From positions 124,001 through 188,000 of the forward strand of contig JAVLUZ010000701.1 in NCBI GenBank assembly GCA_036768485.1: a DNA stretch of 64,000 bases. Reading direction: 5' to 3'. Within the stretch, counting starts at the first letter, position 1; each line of letters starts with the position of its first letter. This document shows positions 56,791-64,000 of this stretch, one piece after another. Under the pieces are notes generated by a model that made no database searches, was not told the DNA's origin, and saw only the letters and a list, made by a program, of their open reading frames with translations. Source of the DNA: Mermis nigrescens. Taxonomy: Eukaryota > Nematoda > Enoplea > Mermithida > Mermithidae. Position numbers and translations under genes: made by a program.

Positions 56791-57069
56791 CTGTTGGTCT
56801 GCGAAAAAACTCGGCTCGGCACCAGAACCGCTCAAAGACGCCTTTTTAGTCAAAAGGCGCGTCGCCAGCGCCGACCCCCCGGCGAAAAGTCCGGCGGCTG
56901 AGCCCAAACTCAGAGTGCGACTTCGCATACGAGGTCCAAGATTAGACGCCGACGAATCGCTGCCGTTGCCGTTGCCATTCGTTGGCGACGTCAAGCCGCC
57001 AGACTTGCCGCCGCCGCCGACGCTGCTCTTTTTGCGCCGACGTTGTTTCTTATCGTCGAAGTTAAAAGC
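56791..57069 (-). CDS. HECA: Headcase homologue, internal exon (basic and serine-rich linker)
   Basis: Ninety-three whole codons follow the acceptor TCTAACAG. The peptide starts with FNFDDKKQRRRKKSS, a likely nuclear-localisation-type basic cluster, then runs of glycine, TSPTNGNGNGSDSSASN, RMRSRTLSLGS, and ends EPSFFADQQ. In HECA the corresponding region is a variable basic, serine-rich linker (DEKKKKSGSEKN, then RRHSMDRQNS). The exon is far more GC-rich than its surroundings and is free of stops. The donor CAACAG|GTTCAA is unusual, and the 9-mer GTTCAATGT occurs both here and at the start of the exon at 52446. Confidence 0.72.
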
Positions 57070-57126
57070 CTGTTAGACGCAAATGCGGATCTGGATCAAT
57101 AAGGTGGCATAATCATATATTTTATA

Positions 57127-57480
57127 CAGTCGAACCATTTTAATAAACACTCGAATAGTAGACACTCCCGCTCAATAAACAGCGTTCCACTCGCTCCCTG
57201 CCAAACTGTTATGCTATACATAATCTTGGGAGGTAATTTTGAAATAACTCGTAGAAAAGGTACTGTTTAAACATTTTTAGCTATTTATTTGCTCAAAAGC
57301 GTCAAATTTTCGGCGTTACACGCCATAAAGTCTCTTTTCTGACCATATCTTTTCAATTGGTTTTGATTTTTTTGTTTTTTTCAAATTTGAGTCGTTTTAA
57401 TGCTCTAGATAGATATACATCGTCAGAAACGCCTAAAAGCGATGGTTCTGAGGCGTATGTACGATACACGTTCCTCGGGG
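57127..57480. repeat. Dispersed repeats: Tigger-like end and family-I-like interior
   Basis: TACAGTCGAACCATTTTAA at 57125 resembles the TA-flanked end of pogo/Tigger elements. 57220-57480 repeats the phrase order seen at 260-540 and 20200-20500. Confidence 0.45.
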
Positions 57481-58044
57481 GGACAAAAAGACTAAAGGCA
57501 ACCAGTAAAGGTCGAAAAATGCACTACAATTCGTAACGTATACGATTTACACATAACGATGTTGTGATAACAAATTTTAAAAACGTGACGTGTTAATAAG
57601 ATAATAATTAGGGTCGACGTTCAGTACACATTATTCAATAGGTATTCTTGATTTTGTATTGCGTATGCAAGAAGTGTCTTAGAAATAACAAGGACTTGGA
57701 GTTAGACGAAAATTAAATTTCTAGAGCGAAGTTTATTAGACAATCAATGTTACACTGACGACTGGCGTGCGCAGCGCATAGTAATGAACAAAATGCTTAG
57801 GCACCTCTACTAATGTTAATGAAAACTTAGGTATAGTAAATATATAAATATTTCAATTTTGATCTTATTCAATTCAGTTGAACAGAAATCCCTAGTATAT
57901 ACATCTACAACGCATGTATGTATGTGTGCTTTGTCTTTACATACAGTGCCCTCATTATCTTCACCAGCCTTCAGGGTTTAACAAGCTAGTTAGGTCTTCA
58001 AAAATTGCTACCGTACCCACTTGGCTAGTTTAAAAAATACAATA
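57481..58044. other. Intron, no gene recognised
   Basis: AT-rich headcase intron sequence. Confidence 0.3.
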
Positions 58045-58150
58045 CGCAACATGCATACAAAGTAAACGGATCACCTTGCAAGGTAGAGGGTTCAAATCCT
58101 TACGAACGCGTCCTTGGCCACATAAGCCTAAATTAAGCACACTGTTAAGC
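58045..58150 (+). repeat. tRNA-like sequence, possible SINE head
   Basis: It contains GGATCACCTTGCAAGG followed by AGAGGGTTCAAATCC, which looks like an anticodon arm with TGC (Ala type) and a TPsiC box B. Box A and the acceptor stem are degenerate or missing, so it is not a functional tRNA. Confidence 0.35.
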
Positions 58151-58255
58151 TGTGAACGGAAGAGACAACGCTAGAACTGAAGCGAATTCGAAATCTTCAT
58201 GTGGAAAAAGTGAGACAGTTACACTTTATACTGCCTGCGAATGTACATGTAAAAA

Positions 58256-59274
58256 CAGTCGAATCTCGGCTATAAGACACCCTGGATATAAGACTTTTCG
58301 GCATATAAGACGCAAAAAACCTCTGGTACGAGTTATCCATAATGCATTAAAAGATATTAGAAACTCGCTTACTAGATACTCGGCTATTAGACTATAAGAC
58401 GCAGCTGACCTGCTCCCACTGCATATACATAATACATATGAAGCAAGGTGTAAGAGACGCAGGGTTATAAGATGCGGGCACCTTGGCTTTAAGAAGCGGT
58501 TAATTCAACTAATCGATAAATCTCTATTAACAAAGTTGAAATTCTGTACAACTTTCTTCTGCAAATAAAGTTACATTAAAAGAAGTGTGATGTGCAATGT
58601 GTGCATAGTTTCCCAGGTCGAAAGTTCAGGGGGTGAAATCCCAGAATTAAGAATTACTAAATTTAGAGTCTAGCCTTTTTTGCAGATCAAATATGAAAAT
58701 TGGCTAAAACGTCCTATATAGCATGTATTTAATGTAAAATACTGCATTCTTAACTACTTGTACCATTCTGACTAGATTCGTCACTCTTGTAAGTAAGAAA
58801 TATTAAAATTTGCCGAAAATTTTGACTTTTCAGATCATTTTAAGTTCATTCTAGGTATTTTATGGGTAAACAAACACAGAATGTATTAGTCGGCGCAGCG
58901 CCAAAAAACTTTAGTATCTTCGCTGCTCTTGTACCCAAAAATCATGCAGAAAATGTTTGATAGCTCAAAATCGTCCGACAGTGATTCAAGTCTCAAACCC
59001 CGAGGTGGGGGTAATACCCCCTCACCCTCCCTCTATGGGAATGTGTGAATGTGTGAATGTTGAGAAAAATATGTCATGACGCTCGAGAACTCTGATGAAA
59101 AGCATCTTCGACTTCGAACAGTGTGGAGGAGTTAAGTGATGCATATCACCGAGAAAAATCATTAAAAAATAAGCTTACTGAACTCCTTACTTAGTACGTT
59201 TTTTCAATTAAACCTTAACCTAAGACGCATTTAAACCTGGTCCCGAGGGGGAGTCTTATATCCGAGTTCGGCTG
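58256..59274. mobile_element. Tigger/pogo-like element with a nested family D element
   Basis: The ends CAGTCGAATCTCGGCTATAA and, inverted, CAGCCGAACTCGGATATAAG both lead into repeated TATAAGACGC words (58273-58500 and 59225-59265). TA follows the right end. No transposase is seen. Family D occupies 58604-59047. Confidence 0.65.
58604..59047 (+). mobile_element. Family D hAT-type element
   Basis: 444 bp, flanked by the perfect 8-bp TSD AATGTGTG (58596-58603 and 59048-59055). It starts CATAGTTTCCCAGGTC and ends CCTCTATGGGAATGTGTG. It holds a GGCGCAGCGCC snippet (58891) and the D right-end phrase GGTGGGGGTAATACCCCC. This is the only family D copy whose ends I could fix. Confidence 0.8.
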
Positions 59275-60405
59275 TATATGTAATTATTGTAAATGCAAAT
59301 AAAAATAACATTTTTTTATCTGCACAGGGTGTCCACAAGTAACTATCTACAGTTTTATTGCCAGCACCACACCTGCAGCTTATGTTTTAATTGAACGAAA
59401 TTTTGTTGAAATACAGTAAAAGCAAACGAATTTTTTGTCACCAAATTTCAATCCTTGGCCTACAATAGCTCATGAGAGATAGGCATTAACGCTATGAGTC
59501 TATGCGTATTATTTCCGCATTTTTCTGGCAGATGAAGACATTCAATGTTTTTCCTTTCAATATCAGATGAGAATATAAAATTTTCTCTAAAAGTGCTTCA
59601 TATTGACCAGAAACTGTGTAATAACGTAGTTTTAACGCTATTTTAGCGCTTATACACATATACCAGTTTTTAATGTTATTTTGGCCCAAAAAAGCTCAAT
59701 TTTTGACCCCCTCCCGAATCGGCCATGCTGTGCATCTATGAACACGACTCGTGGTCAACCATTTGTTGAAAAATCGCATTTTCAGCACACTTGAGGGAAT
59801 TACAGCGGATTTTGGGGTTAAAAGTATCAAAATGTTGCCAAAATCTGCCCGAAGTTTTTTGGAAATAATGCTTTTGGCATAAATGCCTAATTCCAAGCAC
59901 TGTTGAAGACAAAAAACAAAATTCGATTCAGAGAAATTTATTGGCCTTGACTATATTTTTACAAAGTCTCGTTCAATTTGAGCAAAATTGCAAGTAGGGT
60001 GCAAGAAAAAAATCGAGGACAGCTACGTAGATGGGATACTCTATATGTATACATATTACACACATTATATTATATTAGGCATTAGGTAGCAAATAGCTTG
60101 CTTATGCATAACCTACTTTCAGCCTGAAATGCAAAAAGTTGATACACTTTCCTCGAGTTAATTTCATGTCAAAATTCTGAAAAATTTTCGGTGCTCTAAG
60201 CCTTCCCTCTGTTCAATGGAAGTAAAACAATGAAAGAACACGTTGGATGACCGAACGCTACCGATAATCCTTATATGAATAAATTACGAAACGCTTCTAT
60301 TACCTAAACAGTAAAAAATAAGCGATACTTAGTGTACAAAAATCACAGCCGGGATTCCTTTTATACTGTTCGCAAAAAATTTAATCCTTTAAGGCAAGTA
60401 CGTAT
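59275..60405. other. Intron with a family J copy, no gene recognised
   Basis: 59490-59745 is the inverted counterpart of 8567-8760 and ends GGCCATGCTGTGCATCTATG. The rest is AT-rich, with GGTGCTCTAAGCC near 60190. Confidence 0.45.
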
Positions 60406-61637
60406 TAGAGCTATACTAGGCCTTGCCCCGGCCCCGAGGCCTGAAAATTTTAATATTGTTGTTACATGCAAATCGTTACATTGATGATTGGAATGAGAAA
60501 GCTCAACGCTCAATGAGCGGAAACTGTGGTAGTTCCGTCAGCCACACTTTTGTTTCGTTTTAGATGTCAACGAAGTAGGCAGATTTGATTCTTGTGAGAC
60601 AAACAACCAAACATGTAACAAGGGAATGGGGAGATCCCTCACCCAAAGTTGGCCGTCATCTCCCCAGTCAGAAAACTGTTAAACCCCCCCCCGATTTTTA
60701 GAAAAACTTGCGATTTTTGGCCATTTTTAGGTGTTTTTTGGCCAAAAATTGCAAGTCATTTACCCCCCTCCTTAGGGCAGAGGACCCCCTCCCAAAATTT
60801 CGAGCCGTTACCTGTTCGCAAAGAACTGATGGAATTTATACTTAGTTCAATCAATCAAGCTATTGAGTTTGCGCCTAACAACAATCGTGTCGAATTATAA
60901 CCTTCAATCACAGTTGCATTCGCTTAGCAAAGCGATTATGTTGACGTCAGCCTGGTTTGGGGATGGCATGGTGCTTTTTTGAGTTTTAATGATTTTAAAA
61001 ATAGGTAGGAAGATTTAAAAAGAGCAATAACTATATTATTTCTCCGGTTCTGGTCGATTTCGATAGTCTTGACTTTTATTCGTCTCTGGCCTTTATCCTA
61101 TCATATTCCCCCAGGAAATCCGCAGTTTCCCTCAAACGCTCATTAGAACGTCTGCGTGGAGCGAAATGCAAGCGAAAGCAGTCCACTTTGTATCTCGCTG
61201 CATCCAACCCCAAATTAAAAATAAAATTGATTTTACGTAACTCCTACTGCGATTCTTGATTACGTCGATTTAATTTCAAAGCATAAAAAAGGTGAAAAAC
61301 TAAGAAAGTTGCGGATGCAGTAATAAACAACTTACAACTATTCACAATGAGAGACGGATAAAATTTTTCAACTAAATATTATCTCATCTTGAGTAAAGGT
61401 GATGCTTGCTTAATAATTATAATCATATTTTTTGTTATTATATCATTAGCATCATCATTATTATTATTTTATTATCATTTTTATCACTACTATTATGAAA
61501 TATATCACGAATAAAAGCTGGGCACATATGTCATATAAGAAATAACATCATGGGAATTCATATGTAACAAATTATGTGGTATGTTTCCAGGACCCAGCCC
61601 CGGCACCGGTAAAAAATGCGGCCCCGGTACATCCCTA
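60406..61637. mobile_element. Family F element next to a headcase donor site
   Basis: The left end TAGAGCTATACTAGGCC and the right end GGTACATCCCTA belong to family F. The flanks GTACGTAT and GTATGAAT agree at 6 of 8. It contains a family C element (60608-60818). Its right end lies about 40 bp from the donor of the headcase exon at 61679. Confidence 0.55.
60608..60818 (+). mobile_element. Family C hAT-type MITE
   Basis: Ends CAAACATGTAACAAGG and AGCCGTTACCTGTTCG. TSDs CAAACAAC and CAAAGAAC agree at 7 of 8. Confidence 0.83.
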
Positions 61638-61678
61638 GTATGAATGTACATTTATGTACATAATGTGTAGGCACGTAC

Positions 61679-61909
61679 AATCACAAGCTTTATAAGCCAG
61701 ATCGAATCCTTTTTTTGCCCACAAGTTCTGTTGCATCTGCTTTTCGGACCAGTTTCTCGCCCGACCCGTGTTGCGAACATAGGCAAGTATATCCATTTCC
61801 CAAGCATCAAAGCAAGCCTTATGCATAAAAGGACGAACTCTGCAACGAGGATTCGTGCAAACGACGCGAACCACTGACTCGTCCACGTTATCGGGATCGA
61901 CTGGCTCTC
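61679..61909 (-). CDS. HECA: Headcase homologue, N-terminal cysteine-rich domain exon
   Basis: After the acceptor ATTCATGCAG the minus strand encodes EPVDPDNVDESVVRVVC, then FMHKACFDAWE, GRARNWSEKQMQQNLWAKKG and FDLAYKACD. Human HECA has RPVDLEKDDYQKVVC, WMHLQCFYEWE, GRARSWNEKQCRQNMWTKKG and YDLAFRFCS, an unmistakable match. The cysteines and histidines form the conserved zinc-binding headcase N-terminal domain. The first codon is split (phase 1). The donor is GATT|GTACGT here; ACGT|GCC four bases on is an alternative. The following exon with the rest of the cysteine cluster was not found. Confidence 0.95.
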
Positions 61910-62282
61910 CTGCATGAATACACTTTATTAGAGAATAGTAAATCGTCAGACGAATCAAAAAATTGGTGTTCATTATTCTAGAACTCGTAAAGCTCGAAGA
62001 TCATAAGGGTAAAAGGGTGGATGAGGGATAGCCCAAGGTTGGTCGTCCCCCATACCTGTGAGCCAGAAAATTTTTGACAACCCCCCCCCCATTTTGGAAG
62101 AAAAACTTCCGTTTTTTGGTATTTTAGGCGTTTTTTGGCTCCTTTTCGATGTTTTTGGCCATTCTTGGCCAAAAATTAAAGGTCATTTACCCCCCAGTCG
62201 TACACGTTTGACGAAGACTAGAGTTACACGACACCTAATCTATGCACGTATGTACCAGAAAGAGAGATAATGGTTAACTTAC
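61910..62282. other. Intron with a family C element
   Basis: About 62000-62205 is a family C copy (GAGCCAGAAAATTTTTGAC, TTTTTGGCCAAAAATTAAAG). Its ends are worn. Otherwise nothing recognised. Confidence 0.5.
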
Positions 62283-62304
62283 CAAGAGTCGGCTGCCCTT
62301 CCAT
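62283..62304 (-). CDS. HECA: Candidate alternative first exon of headcase
   Basis: An ATG at 62304-62302 starts MEGQPTLG, which runs into the strong donor CTTG|GTAAGT in phase 1. That is the phase needed by the exon at 61909, giving MEGQPTLGEPVDP. If used, it would give a shorter N-terminus than the exon at 62627. Support is only the phase, the donor and the ATG. Confidence 0.3.
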
Positions 62305-62626
62305 CCTCAAAAGTTATTCATTTCCCACTGTCCTTCTGCCTCAATGTCACAACTTTCTACTGGAAATAATAAAATTCAAACAGAGTAAATGAATAGGTAC
62401 TAGGTTTATGCTTTTTCAGACCAAATTTCTAAAAATTCTCAATTTGGTGGAAAATTTTTGCAAACGGAATGAGACACATGAAAACAACACAAACGCTGTT
62501 TGACACGTCCATAGCGTATTTTTGGAATTATTTATGCAAAAATTGGTGAATGTAGTCGGCGTCGCGCCGCCTAAAGAAATTTCTGCATCCGCCACTTGTT
62601 TTTTACAAAACTACAAGATGACTTAC
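62305..62626. other. Intron, no gene recognised
   Basis: AT-rich, with a GGCGTCGCGCCGCC snippet near 62557. Confidence 0.35.
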
Positions 62627-62821
62627 TGACTAGGCAACCAGATGGGCAACTACATGCTTCTGTTATTTCTTCAGTAACACTTGATGGAGACTGCCGTATA
62701 TTACTAGTATCCGCAGCAAGTATAGGAACGGATCCTGAGGAATCACCCTTGCTGCTTATCGAAGCATCCATGAATGTTAGCTGCAGCGCAATAATCTGAT
62801 AATGGTTTACATCCGCTATAT
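62627..62821 (-). CDS. HECA: Headcase homologue, upstream exon
   Basis: The frame reads IADVNHYQIIALQLTFMDAS, then a serine- and threonine-rich stretch, and ends EACSCPSGCLV before the strong donor GTCA|GTAAGT in phase 1. The closing cysteine-rich part fits the sequence before RPVD in HECA-type proteins (there CATPLICSFG). The acceptor TTGCAG lies inside the target duplication of a family C element (62829-63076), see findings. An in-frame ATG occurs at FMDAS, but the frame is open back to the acceptor, so an earlier exon is likely beyond the element. Confidence 0.68.
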
Positions 62822-62828
62822 CTGCAAT

Positions 62829-63076
62829 CGAGCATGTAACAGGGGTATTGGGGGATCCTCCACCAAAAGTAGAGGAATTAAAAACTTAAATAAGTCGGTC
62901 GTTCCTCATCCCCTCCCTAGAGCCAGAAAATTTTTAACCCGCCTATTTTTCTAAAAAACGGATTTTTTGGCCGTTTTTAGGTTTTTTAGCGTTTTCAGCC
63001 ATAAATTGAAGTTTAATGAACCCCTCTAAAAATGGCAAGGAACCCCCAACCGAAATTTCAAGCCGTTACATGTACG
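62829..63076 (+). mobile_element. Family C element inserted at a headcase splice acceptor
   Basis: It runs from CGAGCATGTAACAGGGG to AGCCGTTACATGTACG. The TSD TCTGCAAT is perfect (62821-62828 and 63077-63084). Read on the minus strand the TSD is ATTGCAGA and contains the acceptor AG of the headcase exon. Confidence 0.9.
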
Positions 63077-63152
63077 TCTGCAATAGCACAACATAAGAGC
63101 AAGAGCGAGTGTAAACTAAATTGATGAAAATGGTTTCAACCAAGCAAGTATA

Positions 63153-63695
63153 CAGTCGAACTCGGATAATGCACTTTTTCTGCTAATGCACACAAGTACA
63201 CATGGTCCCGGCAACAGTGTATTAAAATTTAAAATAGTAAGACACATCGGTTATCAAGAGCTGAGGTTTTTTGGGCCAAAATTACCTCAAAAACTAGCAT
63301 GAGCGCTAAAATGGAGTCGCATAATGCACATGGCTAACAATACCGCTGCATATAAGTCAGTGTTTAAGTACACATGCTTAACGCACACCTCGAATAATGA
63401 GCGCGCGGATCCAGGATAATGCAAATGTGGATTACTGATAGATACATGATTGTAGATTACCATTTATTGAGTACTGATTTCAAACCATGTTACCTTATAC
63501 AGAACAAAACACAAATTATTACTACACTGTTTATTCTATAGCAAAAGGCAAGGATACAACATGCGTCATTGTATTCATTCTATCATAGTGTTTCGTCGTC
63601 AGTGTTAAGCCGATATATAATGGATTTCTTTTCAGTATTTCATACTCCGTTTATGCGCACACTCGGAATGCACACCTTTGCCCTCGGCCCCTAAA
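63153..63695. mobile_element. Tigger/pogo-like element remnant
   Basis: TA at 63151 precedes CAGTCGAACTCGGATAATGC, followed by repeated ATGCACAC words and, near 63650, CGCACACTCGGAATGCACAC in inverted relation. The right end is not sharp. It is related to 58256-59274. Confidence 0.45.
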
Positions 63696-63713
63696 CGGTG
63701 TACATCATAGTTT

Positions 63714-63840
63714 CCCGAGGTCCAGAGTTGAGGGAGGGGTGAAATCCCAAAATGGGGGACCAGTAAATTAAGTGGTGTATTATTTATTTATTAGCCGACA
63801 CTACTTTTTTGTACGAGTTTCTTTGTGCATGTACACATAT
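63714..63840 (+). repeat. Family D left part
   Basis: AGGTCCAGAGTTGAGGGAGG, then GGTGAAATCCCAAAAT, matches the left ends of family D at 58613 and 56408. It is interrupted near 63840. Confidence 0.5.
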
Positions 63841-63842
63841 AT

Positions 63843-64000
63843 ATACCTGGGCAATGGCTGACGGTTCACCCCGTCCAATTTCCAGCCGAAAAGGGTGAGT
63901 GGGTCCCTAGACTCTGAAAAAGGTGGGTCTGTGCCTGAAAAAGGTGGGTCGTTCAGCTTAATCAGTGGGTCAGTCACTGAAAAAAGGTGGGTCGCGGTCC
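63843..64000 (+). mobile_element. Left end of a family E element with GGTGGGTC repeats
   Basis: TATACCTGGGCAATGGCTGA is the inverted counterpart of the family E right end. It is followed by four direct copies of AAAAAGGTGGGTC-like words (63915-63995) up to the window edge. Confidence 0.5.

Noticed and set aside
58045..58120. A functional tRNA-Ala gene.
   Set aside because: No acceptor stem can be formed and box A is not at the right distance from box B.

Overview
The window looks like AT-rich nuclear DNA of an invertebrate animal, probably an arthropod. It holds short exons with GT/AG borders, separated by kilobase introns packed with small transposons. No bacterial gene layout, rRNA or CRISPR is visible. 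The arthropod guess rests on gene content only: a Dnz1-type DHHC enzyme, headcase, and a Penelope-like endonuclease.

Three genes lie on the minus strand, in the same orientation. (1) An importin-11 (IPO11) homologue starts at 22523, and six exons can be read down to 1795; the rest runs off the left edge. (2) A DHHC S-acyltransferase of the ZDHHC3/7 (Drosophila Dnz1) type runs from 33995 to 26892, with a possible last exon ending at 25935. Its six firm exons splice in phase into one protein with DPG, DHHC and TTxE motifs and four membrane segments. (3) A headcase (HECA) homologue enters from the right edge. Its exons run from 62821 down to a stop codon at 49171, with at least one exon not found. 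No functional link between the three genes is evident.

Most of the rest is mobile DNA. I could place many small elements to the base because they carry terminal inverted repeats (TIRs) and 8-bp target site duplications (TSDs), the signature of hAT-type transposition. I name the families A (CAGGCACGTAG), B (CACACCTGGGC), C (CATACATGTAAC), D, E (CACACCTGGGCAATGG), F (TAGGGATGTC or TAGAGCTGTG) and I (CAGGGGCGTACGCAGG). None has a visible transposase gene. They nest: at 3861-7845 three elements sit inside one another, and family B lies inside family C three times. A degenerate LINE occupies about 34150-36945. A GIY-YIG endonuclease of Penelope type (41497-42138) sits inside a larger repeated unit (39.2-43.74 kb) whose shorter relative lies at 15.1-17.94 kb. 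A fold-back element lies at 22883-23789.

The two observations most worth following are the family C element inserted exactly at a headcase 3' splice site, which duplicated the acceptor, and the Penelope-endonuclease-containing repeat unit with dispersed GTGTAAAG motifs. Exon borders were read by eye and need RNA evidence.
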